Under the pieces are notes generated by a model that was not told the origin of the DNA, did not search any database, and saw nothing but the letters and a program-made list of their open reading frames with translations. The position numbers and the translations under genes were made by a program. This document shows positions 28,623 to 38,047 of a stretch of 64,000 nt of DNA, in pieces. The stretch comes from Corynebacterium marambiense (GTDB lineage: Bacteria; Actinomycetota; Actinomycetes; Mycobacteriales; Mycobacteriaceae), in the NCBI RefSeq assembly GCF_016342275.1, contig NZ_JAEIOT010000004.1, forward strand, positions 372,001-436,000, given 5' to 3'. Position 1 is the first letter of the stretch; each line of letters begins with the position of its first letter.

Positions 28623-29505
28623 AACAGCTGGCGTTAGAAGGGATTCCTGTGACGTTGACGTGTCGGGCGTTGAAGCTGTGTTGAAGCTGTGCCGGGCCGA
28701 GTATTACCGGTGGTTGGCTCAGCCGGTCACCGCATCTGACAGGGGGGCGTGCAGGGCCGTGTGGCAGCTGTGCGTGCAGCTCACGCAAACGACCCGCAGG
28801 CCGGCTGCCGGTATCTGCGTGATGAGGTTGAAGTATCTGGGGTGGTGATGTGTGGGCGCGCTGCCTGGCAGTTGTGTTCGGCTCATCAGCCGTGGTCTTC
28901 CTGTGGCAGGAAGCGGGGGAAGAACGGGAAGCGTTCCGGCCTGGCGGTCCCTGATGATCTCCGTGCTCATAGTGACGATCACGGCAGGACTCGCCACGAT
29001 TTCATCGGTGCTGCTCGTTGGGTGAACCAGGTGTGAGTCACCGATATCACCGAACACCCCACCAGGGAAGGGAAACTGTATTGTTGTGGGGTCAAGGACA
29101 GGTTGTCGAGCCGGGTCGTCGGCTACTCGGCTGCACCTCATATGAGCTCTGGACTGGTGGTCATCACTCCAAATACAGCGGTTGCTCGCCGTGAGATCAA
29201 CAGGCACAGTGTCACCGGTTGGGTTGTCCATTTTTGATGGTGGGTCGCAGTTGAGGTCTTGTAGATACCGTTAGATGTTTGGTCGTCGCGGTCTGAAGGG
29301 TTCAATGGGTAGAGCCACTGCGGGTGATAACGCAGTGATGGAGTTGTTTTTCTCGTTGCTGCAACGCAAGTGTCTTGAGCCTCAAGATATGGGCCAGCCA
29401 CGAAGAGCGGACCGTTGCGGTCATGGCCTGGATCGAACACCGCTACCACCGGTGTGTCCGACAAAAACGCCTTGACCGGGTCACACCGATCGAGTGTGAA
29501 ACGAT
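28620..29505 (+). pseudogene. IS3-family OrfB (transposase) remnant
   Basis: Homologous pieces in order but in different frames: LCRAEYYRWLAQPVTASD (about 28680-28740), a later piece VTDITEHPTREGKLYCCGVKD with the first catalytic D (about 29036-29100), then KGSMGRATAGDNAVMELFFSLLQ with the catalytic E (about 29296-29365), and ERTVAVMAWIEHRYHR (about 29404-29450). Internal stretches are missing. Confidence 0.75.
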
Positions 29506-29546
29506 CAACAGTAAATGCAGCCTTCCAGGCTGCATAGAACTGTCAC

Positions 29547-30400
29547 CTAAACCTGCAGCAGACCCTTACGTCCGGCGCTGGTTTGCCGTTCTATGGTGCG
29601 TTGGGGGCGGCTGGGCCTGCCGTTAACGACGTAGCCGCGCACACGGCGGGCCATTGTCAGACGATCACTCATGGGCGGTATCTCTGGTTCACGACCGTCA
29701 GCCCCTACGGTCTGGGCCACCATGTACGCGCGTTCGTAAGCGTCGATCAGCAGGTTGTCCTTCATGGGGCTACCCGCACCATGCAGCCGGTGGCCTTCAG
29801 CAAGAGCGTGTCTAAACGCTGTTTCATCACGGGCGGCACGTCCAGGAGCTATCCACCGCACCCGTGCCCCGTCGATCAGGTCACTTGCCGCGTCGTCAGC
29901 GCTGAGTAGCTCCCGATCTAGGTCCGCCAGCATTCGGCCCTGTGCCGCCGATGCGCGCCCGGCTTCGATACGTTCCCAGCCCGAGCTGTACTGCTTTTCG
30001 CCTACGTTTTCGGTGGGTGCTGTGGCCGGTTTCCCGATGATGGTGCGTACCCTTCTGACCATGCTGCCCATGGTGACGACCGTGTGGTGCTGATTGTGCC
30101 CACGGTAGGCGGTCATATCGTCGCCTCTGTAGAACGGCCACCGTGATATGCCGTGGGAAACGTGCCGGTCAGCACCAAGGTACTGCGTGAGTTCGGTATG
30201 CGGCACGGTGAGAAGACGGCTATTAGGGCTGGTGCGGTTTTTCGAGGTGTAGACCTTCTCGATGTACCAAATCAGCTGGCACTTTCCCGACAACGGGTTA
30301 ACACCGATCCACGCAGGAGTGAGGCCATAGTAGACAAGCGTTCGCAGCCGGTCAACGACGGTGGGGGCCAGCCTTCTGCTCGATAGGCTGCTCCGTGCAG
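29547..30400 (-). pseudogene. repA: RepA replicase relic, copy C (truncated at both ends)
   Basis: The minus strand reads LVYYGLTPAWIGVNPLSGKCQLIWY, LGADRHVSHGISRWPF, then SSGWERIEAGRA and a C-terminal block (ARVRWIAPGRAARDETAFRHALAEGHRL ... DRLTMARRVRGYVV). This matches the corynebacterial Replicase/PriCT plasmid initiators also seen at 35.1-36.0 and 48.9-49.8 kb, but it is clearly more diverged from those two. The N-terminal third is missing, and the C-terminus is cut by the IS3 end at 29549. Confidence 0.8.
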
Positions 30401-30448
30401 CGGATGCAGCTCCCAGGTGTCATCTTTTCCCCTGCATAATATTGAAGT

Positions 30449-31101
30449 GTGTGGCGCCATTCTTGATCGCTACGAGCAGCCCGGTGGCCCAGCATCACCA
30501 TTTTGTGGCCGGTTGAGTCAATTCGGCTCAATCCGGATGGGCGGGGCTACCGGTTCACTCTGACCAAAGGCATTATTTACTGCTCCCCGGAGACCGGAGC
30601 GCATATTATTCCCATCCAAGTTTTCGAGGTTTGGAAAGACCTCAGGTGGGAGGCGGGACCAATGGGGTATCCGATTACGGACCAAGACGGACTCTCTTCC
30701 AACCCGATCGAGCGTATGCAGAAGTTCCAGCATGGCGCTACCGTGCAGAAAGCTGTGGGACTGAACGCGGCGGTGTACGGCCGCATCTACGATCGTTGGA
30801 TCAAGACAGATGGGGTTAACAGTCGCCTCGGCTATCCGATTACAAATGAGTTCGATTGGAGGTCCGATCGGGGACGGATAAACGTCTTCGCCCGGGGAGT
30901 GATCGTCTGGTCATCGCCCACGGATGCCCCCGTAATTGATGGTTTTCCGCTGACAGAGTGGATTACTGCCCCCCTCGAGGACGGTAGATTCGGTTTCCCG
31001 ATCGATGAACCATACGCGGATGGAATCGGCGAGGTTCAGAAGTTTTGAACGCGGTACCGTCAGCATCGCCACTGACGGCAAAAAGTGCACCGAGGCTTTT
31101 T
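30449..31101 (+). pseudogene. LGFP-repeat protein fragment with two frameshifts
   Basis: LGFP repeats (cell-wall-binding modules of mycolata) are recognisable throughout: GAILDRYEQPGGPAS in one frame (from about 30455), then NPDGRGYRFTLTKG, GPMGYPITDQDG, RLGYPITNEFDW and GRFGFPIDEP in a second frame. At the T4 run 31043-31046 the frame shifts again, and FERGTVSIATDGKKCTEAF continues to the stop at 31101. The 5' part is missing. Such tails occur in corynomycolyltransferases, so this may be the C-terminus of one. Confidence 0.7.
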
Positions 31102-31702
31102 GACCTATGAAAACGATATAGAAAAGTTGACAACAGTGTTTCCTGAGGTACTCTTTACGGGAAGCAGTCGGAGAGTAGCTCATCCCGGACCTTCAAAGGG
31201 AACCTCGAAGGACATTTTCGCTAGCTCAATAAACATTACAAGCAATTATAGATGGCACGACACAGAAGCGGCGGCGCTCTCCATGATTATTGCACTAAGA
31301 GTCCCGATATGCCGCCTGTCGGAAATTTTAATAGCTACAAATCCCTATATCATCAGGATACTTTTGCAATTAATGAGCTATGCCACACACCCCCCTGGCC
31401 GTAACTCAGCGGCTATATTGCCCTTGCAAAAACGGGCTGATTGTGACGATGAACTTTATTCAAATCTGAAGAATATTGCCGAAAAGTTTTCCCGTCAATC
31501 TTCTGCGTATCCAACACAAAAATTTACTGCGCGTCAATTAGCCACTCAGTATCACGCCGGAGTTGTTTTGTTTCACAAAAAAGCCTATTATCCGGACAGT
31601 AACTCGCTCATTAGCCCAGGATTAATTGAGCCCGTATTTTGGCATCACAATCCCAATCATTGGCATTTCTGGAATTACTCGGCAAAAACTTACCCTTGGT
31701 AG
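31085..31702 (+). CDS. Hypothetical ORF, doubtful
   Basis: 205 codons open from GTG 31085, which overlaps the end of the LGFP relic. AT-rich. The composition is protein-like in the second half (AEKFSRQSSAYPTQKFTARQLATQYHAGVVLFHKK), but no start with a ribosome site and no family is evident. It could be a decayed gene or chance. Confidence 0.3.
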   Translation: MHRGFLTYENDIEKLTTVFPEVLFTGSSRRVAHPGPSKGTSKDIFASSINITSNYRWHDTEAAALSMIIALRVPICRLSEILIATNPYIIRILLQLMSYATHPPGRNSAAILPLQKRADCDDELYSNLKNIAEKFSRQSSAYPTQKFTARQLATQYHAGVVLFHKKAYYPDSNSLISPGLIEPVFWHHNPNHWHFWNYSAKTYPW

Positions 31703-31767
31703 ATGGCAGTTGTGCCGTTGCATGGACTTTCGCATGATTAAGACTTGATTCAGTTTGAAGGAAAGTA

Positions 31768-33663
31768 ATGGCAACTGTGACATGTAGCGGTGTTTCATCG
31801 TCCGCGGGCTTCAAGCACTCTGTGCGCGTGCTGGCCGTTGCGCTGGTGTTGGGTGCGTGGCAGATGCTGCTGTTTACGGGATCAACCCCAGAAAAGCGGC
31901 GGGCAATCAACGTCGACGACACTTGGTATCGGTACCCGGTTGACGACGTGCACATCACCGCCGGTATGCCGCAGGTTGTTTTCTGTGCTGTTTTCTGTCT
32001 CGTGACCTGGCTTGCCGCCACCGGGTTTTCCGTCGTGAAAAACCGGTTCGTCGCCCCTGCTGTGGTTGCGGGTTTCTGGATTGGCCTGTTTGTTGTGCCG
32101 TTTATGCTCCTGCAACAAAAAGGAGAGTCGCTGGGGGGACCTTTTGATGGCCTGATCGCCGGCATGTTGTGGCTTGTGCTGCTCGGAGTTACCTCTGGAT
32201 GGCTGCTTTCCTGGTGGCTGACAATACTGAACGTGGCTGAATCGGCGCTTGTGTTTGCACCAGTTGCGGGATGTGCTTTTGCCTGCAGCCCAGGGCTTGC
32301 GGCGAGCGGTACCAACAGCTTGTTCGCGATAGCTGCAGGCCTGTGCGCGATGCTCGGCGCGGGGGCTCGGCACTCAGCACGCTATCCGGTGCTCATCGGC
32401 CCGGTGGCATGTGTCGGTTTATGGATGATGTGGCCGGAAACAGTGCTGGCCGGTGCGCCGGAATACACGGCACGGGCTGTGCTGTCGGCGGCTTTTGTGC
32501 CGATTGTGTGCGAAGCGGTGTACCGCCGCGAACTGGTGTTGCCGCGTGGATCTTCCCCACAGGTAGGAGACGGCACACATGTGCCGCTGGATAGGGCGGA
32601 ACTGGATTGGCTGAGTCCACCTCCTAATGCAAGTCGCCGGGAACCGACCAACGGACTCGACCCCCGCGAAGCGGAATTTCGACACGCGAAAGAACGGGGC
32701 CTGGCAACAGGATTGGCCGCATACTGGTGGACCGTTATCGCCCTTGCCGCTGTCACTGCCGCAGTTCCGGCAATCCTGATGAGGACACTGTTTGTCCGGG
32801 AGAACGAATTCATCGGTGTTGCGCCGACACCGGACGGGGTTCCTTTCTGGTCGGGCACACTGTTTCCGATGGGCGTGCATCAGTCGATCGCTGGCGGAAT
32901 CGCTGTAGGCGCGCCCATGTCCGACAACAGCGACTGGTTTTTCATTGATCCTGCCGCCCAGGATCCGCTCACGGTTGTCTGCGTGCTGGCGGGACTGACC
33001 GGACTTGCTGTCATGATGCGGAAACTCAAGCTCATGAACTTCTTGATGGCCGCCTACAGTGTGACCGTGGCCGGTGGCGCATACATCGGATATGCCACGA
33101 TTGAGGGCATGGAGAGCGATTTCAGGGTTGAACTGATGCTCGTTGCAAGTCTTGTCATGGGGCTGCTTGTCGTCATCCTCCCAGCGGCTGCAAGCGTCGT
33201 TTCCCGTAGCAGCGCGGCACACACGGAAAGCTATGCGCCGAGCAAAAGCCTGGTAGCCTTTGTCGTCTGTCTGGCGGCGGTGCTTGTCGCCGGTACTTCC
33301 TCCTGGCTGAGGGCCGGTGTCTTTGACCCGGTGCTCACGGCGTCCGACAAACCGACCGACCTCATCCTCGGGCAGATGTTCACACCGAATCTTGCGTTGG
33401 TGATCACCGTGGTTGCGGTGACGGTTGCGGCATCGCTTGGCTGCTGGTGGCTTCTGGGAAGTGTGCGGTGGCAGTGGTGTGTGCTTGTGGCTGTCGCCGG
33501 GTTGCTGGCGCTGCAAACCGCCGGGCTATTTACCAGCGGGATACCCGGGTGCGCTGTTGTTGGTGCCGGGGTTGCCGCCTGGGTTGGCGGGGTGATGAAC
33601 GTAATAAAAATCCCGCGGCAGATCCCCAGGGATCTTGTATCCCGGAAAGCACGCGCACTGTAA
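31768..33663 (+). CDS. Large polytopic membrane protein, unknown function
   Basis: 631 residues with GAAGGAAAG before the ATG. About twelve hydrophobic segments: roughly six in residues 20-255, a hydrophilic stretch (about 260-315, with basic and acidic residues), and six or more in the rest. No transporter or glycosyltransferase motif was recognised. GC content is nearer to the backbone than its neighbours. It stands alone between the LGFP relic and the antitoxin relic. Confidence 0.8.
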   Translation: MATVTCSGVSSSAGFKHSVRVLAVALVLGAWQMLLFTGSTPEKRRAINVDDTWYRYPVDDVHITAGMPQVVFCAVFCLVTWLAATGFSVVKNRFVAPAVVAGFWIGLFVVPFMLLQQKGESLGGPFDGLIAGMLWLVLLGVTSGWLLSWWLTILNVAESALVFAPVAGCAFACSPGLAASGTNSLFAIAAGLCAMLGAGARHSARYPVLIGPVACVGLWMMWPETVLAGAPEYTARAVLSAAFVPIVCEAVYRRELVLPRGSSPQVGDGTHVPLDRAELDWLSPPPNASRREPTNGLDPREAEFRHAKERGLATGLAAYWWTVIALAAVTAAVPAILMRTLFVRENEFIGVAPTPDGVPFWSGTLFPMGVHQSIAGGIAVGAPMSDNSDWFFIDPAAQDPLTVVCVLAGLTGLAVMMRKLKLMNFLMAAYSVTVAGGAYIGYATIEGMESDFRVELMLVASLVMGLLVVILPAAASVVSRSSAAHTESYAPSKSLVAFVVCLAAVLVAGTSSWLRAGVFDPVLTASDKPTDLILGQMFTPNLALVITVVAVTVAASLGCWWLLGSVRWQWCVLVAVAGLLALQTAGLFTSGIPGCAVVGAGVAAWVGGVMNVIKIPRQIPRDLVSRKARAL

Positions 33664-33820
33664 GTGCCGTCCGGTCCTACGTCAGCTTTCTGTTTCCACC
33701 AAAAACTCTGCCGTCCCGAGCCGATATGATGCTTTCAGAACGGCAGGTGTGCTCATGGTGTTTCTATGCGGACCCACAAGTAGATTTAAAAACAGCCACA
33801 TCCCCGCAAGGAGCCATTGA
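33664..33820. other. Short intergenic with a candidate promoter
   Basis: No gene. An inverted pair TGCCGT/ACGGCA flanks a TATGAT-like -10 region (33710-33746), which may serve the antitoxin relic downstream. Confidence 0.35.
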
Positions 33821-34198
33821 CTTACGACCCACTACGCCCCCGTTATTAAATGGGACCAAGGACGAGTGTTCATTGCAGACCACAAGCCTTATCTCGCGCC
33901 CGATAGTCTCGACGATCTGAAAGGCCCCTACGAGGGAATCTTCATCCTTCCCCATTCAGTCTGTTGGCGAAACGAAGAGGTACGCACCTTTGATGAGACA
34001 GTAGACGTAGAACACCGCTGCGCCTCCCGTGACCTGATCTCCGAAGGCACGGACGAACAGTGGCGAGATTTCATCGACAAAGAACTACTGATCCAGGACT
34101 TCCCACATTTCTACCTACCCGAGAAAATAGGTCATGCAAAAACTGCACACAATCCGTTTGGCGTGCTTCACATCAAGTGCTGTTTTACTGTCATGTAG
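33821..34198 (+). pseudogene. Antitoxin relic, third copy of the AbiEii-partner family
   Basis: The frame YAPVIKWDQGRVFIADHKPYLAPDSLDDLKGPYEGIFILPHSV matches the intact antitoxins at 39395 and 54509 almost to the end. No in-frame ATG or GTG lies at the expected place. AAGGAG is followed by TTG one base out of frame, pointing to a small shift at the start. The C-terminus (after FYLPEKIG) diverges, and no toxin gene follows. The most diverged of the three copies. Confidence 0.7.
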
Positions 34199-34262
34199 CC
34201 ATAAAACTTAGTGCCACTCCCCAACAATGCTAGTCTAACAGCGAAAATAGGCACTAACCGCC

Positions 34263-34297
34263 AAAAGCACCACCGCTACATATGCGGTGGTGCTTTT
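34263..34297. terminator. Rho-independent terminator
   Basis: 14-bp perfect stem (AAAAGCACCACCGC / GCGGTGGTGCTTTT) around a TACATAT loop, followed by T residues. A-rich on the other side, so it works in both directions. Confidence 0.9.
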
Positions 34298-34491
34298 TCC
34301 TTAAGGTGGTTAGTCGCTTGTCGGATCGGCGTAGTTTTTGAACAGTATTTCTAGCCGCCGTTCCTCGGTGGTGAACTCGCATGAATCCCCCAGCGCCTTA
34401 TCCACCACCGCACCACCCCGCCAGACGCTCCCCTCACCACGCTAAAATCAGTCCCCACCGGCCACATATAACCCGTTTTCTCTAGTGCGAT

Positions 34492-35074
34492 GGGACACGG
34501 GCGCCGACTGCCGCTACGTCACCCTCACCCAGTACCTCCGACTGCTGGCTGTGGGGCAGCCCGTGGGGACCCGGCTGCACATACCCGCACCATCGATACT
34601 CGGGCCGATGCTGCTCACCGTCCTCGCCCACACGCTTCTCGACGACCGGCTCACCCTCACCCTCCCCGGAGCCGTCACCGCAGTCGCGTTCATGGCAATC
34701 GGCTGGATGGCCGGCGGGGCACTATCCGTCCCAGCGCTGAAATCCTTCGCCCGGACCCTGCCCGCCACACTGCTGTTCATCACCGCCCTCATCGCCGGCT
34801 GCGCCGCCACCGCTCTACTGCTGACCTGGTGGCTCGACATCCCCTACCTCGACGCGTACCTCGCGACCAGCCCCGGCGGACTCGAGACCGTCCTCATCAT
34901 CGCCGACGAGGCCGACTCCGGGCCCGTCGTCGCCGCGGTCCAGATCATCCGACTGATCGGCGTACTGATCCTCGCAAGCTGGATGCCACAGGTACTACAC
35001 CGGATCGCACGCGTCCGCCACCGGGACTGAACAGGCTGGACGATAGGCCAGCACCGTATGACCGCCACTGGCCG
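34492..35074 (+). pseudogene. AbrB-family 3' fragment, copy 2 of the long repeat
   Basis: It reproduces 24212-24911 with a 117-bp in-frame deletion between TGGC microhomologies and two point changes near its left end. The stop and 44 bp of downstream sequence are kept. It lacks the start and the N-terminal half, so it is not functional. It abuts the 3' remains of repA copy A. Confidence 0.95.
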
Positions 35075-35987
35075 GGGCGGTTTGCCCACGGGACTCTCGA
35101 GACCCACTTCCGCGCCGCAGATCTGCACCCAGCGCGGCGGGCCATCGCCGGACGGTCACGCACCGGAGGCATATCCCCCTAGCGGCCGCGATCCGCTCCC
35201 ACCCGGATGAGAACTGCGTTTTCGCCAGCTTTGTCGACGGAGCCGGTTTCGTCCGTCCGGGCATCGCCCGTACCTCCTGAATCAGCATTCCCAACCGGTC
35301 TATACGCCAATGTTGAGCGTGCCACCGGTAAGCCAGAGCGTCTGGTCCAGTGTAGAGCGGCCAGCGGGACCACCCGTGGGAAAAGTGAACGTCGCCCCGC
35401 AGCGCGATCTCCAGTTCCCGCATCGTCTGTTCCAGCAACTTCCAGTTGGAGCTGCTGTGCCCATCGGCCCGGTAGACCGGATCAATCAGCCAGATCGCTT
35501 GACTCTTCCCCGATGAGGGGTTGACGCCGATCCACGCCGGGCCTGCCCCGCGCGCGGCGAGCTGTTCGAGTGATCTGCGTGTCACCGTCGCCAGCGCATC
35601 GAGGCTTTCCCCGGGACGGCCCGGAGTATCGACATCCATCACGATCACCGCCGCGCGCTGCTTGTGTGTGAGCATCGCGTACTGGCACGCGGCCAGCCCA
35701 GCGGAGTCCACGCGGTACGCGCGGGGTGCTTTGCTGCCGTCTTTCTTGGTGACGAATGCCCGGGAGAAATCGCGGCCGCGGCTACCTGGGATCGTGTGGC
35801 GGCCGAGATGCCCGATCAGGTGGGTAGCGTCCTCGCGGGTCCATCCAGCCGACCGCAGCGCCGGGGCCGCGCCCAGGTGCTCGGTGACCAGATCGACGGC
35901 TGCAGCCAGTGCAGCACTGTGACCAGTGGGGCGGGTGTGGACACCACCCGTGGTTGTGCGCAGGTTACCGTCTGCTGCTAGAGTCAT
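35075..35987 (-). pseudogene. repA: RepA replicase, copy A: N-terminal part with internal deletions
   Basis: From ATG 35987 the frame gives an intact N-terminal primase/replicase part (MTLAADGNLRTTTGG ..., DVDTPGRPGESLDALATVT, PAWIGVNPSSGKSQAIWLIDP, HFSHGWSRWPLYTG, FSSGWERIAAA). After 35182 the homology to copy B continues only in pieces (MPPVRDRPAMARR, SAARKW) because of internal deletions, then ends at the AbrB-family fragment. Bases 35182-35363 are 98.9% identical to 49590-49771. RepA initiates replication of small corynebacterial plasmids. Confidence 0.85.
35182..35363. repeat. 182-bp repA direct repeat, left copy
   Basis: Two mismatches against 49590-49771 in the same orientation, constant offset 14,408 bp. 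Beyond both ends the similarity drops at once. Confidence 0.95.
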
Positions 35988-36217
35988 GGGCAAGCTTTCT
36001 CCCGACCGCGAATCGGGGGGTAAGCGAGCGTCACACTGGCTGGAACCGGTGTGGCGCTCTTTCATTTGTATGGGTAAGCATACCCGATGATCACCTGCTA
36101 ACGCGCCTTACCGCCCGCCCCCACAGGTTTGTCACCGTTTGCAGTGACCCGTGCGCTTGGTACGCTGACGGCAGCATTAGATAGCCACCACGGAGCTAGT
36201 GCGAGAGATCGAAATAG

Positions 36218-36253
36218 AAAAGCCCCAGGAGGCTGCCACCTCCTGGAGCTTTT
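36218..36253. terminator. Bidirectional terminator
   Basis: AAAAG-CCCCAGGAGG arms pair with CCTCCTGG-AGCTTTT around CTGCCA; a poly-A on one side and T on the other. It stops transcription of the 48-codon gene to its right. Confidence 0.85.
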
Positions 36254-36257
36254 GGGA

Positions 36258-36404
36258 CTAGGTCCCTTGGGTGAATAATTCACCCAATGCGGCCGCTAGT
36301 TTTACCAGCCCGGTCAGCAGGTCGATGGTTGCATTCCATCTGCTTTCCGGGCTTTCTTTTTTGCCACCGGGCGTGCCATCGTTTGGCGGTGTATCTTTTG
36401 CCAT
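36258..36404 (-). CDS. Small hypothetical plasmid protein (48 aa)
   Basis: MAKDTPPNDGTPGGKKESPESRWNATIDLLTGLVKLAAALGELFTQGT in outline: a hydrophilic N-terminus and an amphipathic/hydrophobic C-terminal helix. AGGGAGGG precedes the ATG and a strong terminator follows 5 bp after the stop, so it has all marks of a real gene. It lies upstream of repA copy A on the same strand. Function unknown. Confidence 0.6.
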   Translation of the reverse strand: MAKDTPPNDGTPGGKKESPESRWNATIDLLTGLVKLAAALGELFTQGT

Positions 36405-36449
36405 CGTCTGACCACCCTCCCTTGTCTTAGGTACGTTCCCCCGCTGAAC

Positions 36450-36494
36450 CAGCGTGGCCACGCCCCTCGCAAGCGTGCGGGTGTGGCCACGCTG
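36450..36494. promoter_or_regulatory. Inverted repeat GTGGCCACGC, possible operator
   Basis: CAGCGTGGCCACGCC (36450-36464) and GGTGTGGCCACGCTG (36480-36494) are near-perfect inverted copies, each itself containing the palindrome GTGGCCAC. The spacer holds another small hairpin. It stands before the leftward 48-codon gene and may be an operator or part of the plasmid origin. Confidence 0.5.
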
Positions 36495-36572
36495 CAACAG
36501 GGAAGTTCCGCAATAAGCGGACACCGATAATGATTATTTAGTCAACACCGCAATTATGGCAACCAATACAAG

Positions 36573-36606
36573 ATGCAGAACATAACAGCATTGTTATGTT
36601 CTGCAT
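36573..36606. promoter_or_regulatory. 15-bp perfect palindrome with CATAACA/TGTTATG core
   Basis: Arms 36573-36587 and 36592-36606 around GCAT. The heptamer TGTTATG is shared with the repeats before the RHH/ParA genes (47383-47397) and at the parA start (48341-48347), so it is a candidate site for the plasmid's RHH protein. Confidence 0.6.
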
Positions 36607-37000
36607 AAAGCGCTGGTGGAACCATTTTCACAGCCCTATCGTGGCTACCGTCCCTGAGGTCATGGACACAACATGTGGGGATGCTCCAACGCTGGGACCA
36701 CTTAGGTACTCGGCTGCAGTCACACCGAATACGCTGAACGCGCTGGCTGCAGAGATAGACCGAGCAGAACCAGACCCCCAGTTCGGAATGCTTCGCACTG
36801 CAATGTCGCCGCGCGAAACACTCGAAGACCTCCGCGCCGTCGACGCCGACCCCGCTGCGATCGAGGCGTTCGAGGCAGGTATTGGACAATCACCCGAATC
36901 ACCGTCCGCAGCGCTTTCAGAGCAGCACATCGAAAACGGACACGCACACGCCTCCGAAAGCTCCACCACCCAGGAAGCCGCCCCGGCGAATGAACTCTAG
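36596..37000 (+). CDS. Hypothetical protein, acidic C-terminus
   Basis: Up to 134 residues; the ATG at 36596 lies inside the palindrome, so a later start (for example ATG 36662) is more likely. The segment NTLNALAAEIDRAEPDPQFGMLRTAMSPRETLEDLRAVDADPAAIEAFEAG is helical and acidic. Read right-to-left relative to the plasmid backbone. No family recognised. Confidence 0.5.
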   Translation: MFCIKRWWNHFHSPIVATVPEVMDTTCGDAPTLGPLRYSAAVTPNTLNALAAEIDRAEPDPQFGMLRTAMSPRETLEDLRAVDADPAAIEAFEAGIGQSPESPSAALSEQHIENGHAHASESSTTQEAAPANEL

Positions 37001-37070
37001 GAAGCTACCTAGCCCCGGTCCCGCAGCCTGCCCCGGCTCCCCCTGATTGCAGCAAAATGTATCCTTGTTT

Positions 37071-37556
37071 ATGATGAGGGCAGCACAACGGTATTTCGAC
37101 AACGAAGTTACTCTTGCCGAGGCACAGGAACAATCAGAGGAAAACAGCGTATCCGCACGTTCGTTAAAGAAGGAATACGGTCCTTGCGTGCTAAACCCCT
37201 CTGCCTTGCACATCCGAACAGACCCGAGGCCCGACGGAGATACTGGACCTTATGTCGCCTTCAAACCACAAACTCAGTGCGGAACAAAGAAAGCCCCAAT
37301 CCGAGTCAGTAGCATCCATCATCATGGAAGAATCATGTATAAGTACTATACTAAGTGGAATCAAGCAGCCGAAAATGATGTAAGCAACACCAACTCTTCC
37401 AGCCTCTTACAGAAAAAGCTCGAGGAAAAGTGTGATGGCACGGCGGTAAACACTCTTCTGTGGGGCTCAGTTCAAGGGACAATCGTTTATAATGGGAAGA
37501 CCTACTACGCCACTGTGAAGCCACCGCAGAAAAAACTTGACTGCCGTGTCCACTAG
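37071..37556 (+). CDS. Hypothetical protein
   Basis: 161 residues from ATG 37071; TTG 37047 is in frame upstream. AT-rich, four cysteines spaced through the protein (YGPCVL, TQCGTKK, EEKCDG, LDCRVH), and basic. No signal peptide at the chosen start, although the cysteine pattern resembles secreted proteins. Overlaps the next gene by 20 bp. No family recognised. Confidence 0.55.
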   Translation: MMRAAQRYFDNEVTLAEAQEQSEENSVSARSLKKEYGPCVLNPSALHIRTDPRPDGDTGPYVAFKPQTQCGTKKAPIRVSSIHHHGRIMYKYYTKWNQAAENDVSNTNSSSLLQKKLEEKCDGTAVNTLLWGSVQGTIVYNGKTYYATVKPPQKKLDCRVH

Positions 37557-38010
37557 GAAGAGATCAAACAATGTCAGAAAACCTCGAATAAAAAGGTCTT
37601 CAGATGTAGCCCACGTCTTTTATTCCACGTATTATGATGATCCCGAGAATCGTTTCTCCGGATATGTTCTGTGTGTTACAACTGATAGTAACATATCAGA
37701 AAAATCTACTTCACACCCCGACCGTTGGATAAAATATCACCATCTACAGAGCGAGCCAATCTACACTTCTTTGCATACTGCAAACAGTGACGGCGAGTCA
37801 AGGAAAGTGATTTGGCTGGTCTTGATGGGCCTGCTGTGGCCCATAGAAGAAGATTGGGAGTCCTTTGAACCTACTTGCGTAGGGGCCGCTTGGGATATTG
37901 CGACCGCAAAGAGGCTTCAGAACGACGTCGACCAAGGTGGAAATACTGTGGTGATGGGTTTTCCTGACGGTTGGCTCTATGGTCGTGACAAGATTCCACC
38001 CGTCGCCTGA
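37537..38010 (+). CDS. Hypothetical protein
   Basis: 157 residues. Basic N-terminus (STRKRSNNVRKPRIKRSSD), then a mixed region with aromatic-rich parts (YSTYYDDPENRFSGYVL) and one short hydrophobic segment (KVIWLVLMGLLWPIEEDW). Overlap with the preceding gene suggests a pair. No domain recognised; possibly an exclusion or immunity-type accessory of the plasmid, but that is speculation. Confidence 0.5.
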   Translation: MTAVSTRKRSNNVRKPRIKRSSDVAHVFYSTYYDDPENRFSGYVLCVTTDSNISEKSTSHPDRWIKYHHLQSEPIYTSLHTANSDGESRKVIWLVLMGLLWPIEEDWESFEPTCVGAAWDIATAKRLQNDVDQGGNTVVMGFPDGWLYGRDKIPPVA

Positions 38011-38047
38011 TCTGATATGACTTAGAAGGTGCGGAACAACCTCAGCT

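Larger units (their letters stand above)
28263..29549 (+). mobile_element. IS3-family insertion sequence, inactivated
   Basis: The ends carry imperfect inverted repeats starting TAGGTGACA (28263, and 29549 on the other strand). OrfA (28266-28622) is intact: YPKEFRDDVVRVAVARDPGVTLVQVATDFGIH plus a leucine-zipper tail LRDLRRRNRPLEQENEVLRRAAAYLSQ. OrfB is broken in several places. The right end cuts a repA relic, whose frame stops inside the terminal repeat, so the element landed in a repA gene. Confidence 0.8.

Noticed and set aside
35075..35987. RepA copy A as a functional replicase
   Set aside because: The C-terminal part is reduced to short pieces by internal deletions and ends in a foreign fragment.
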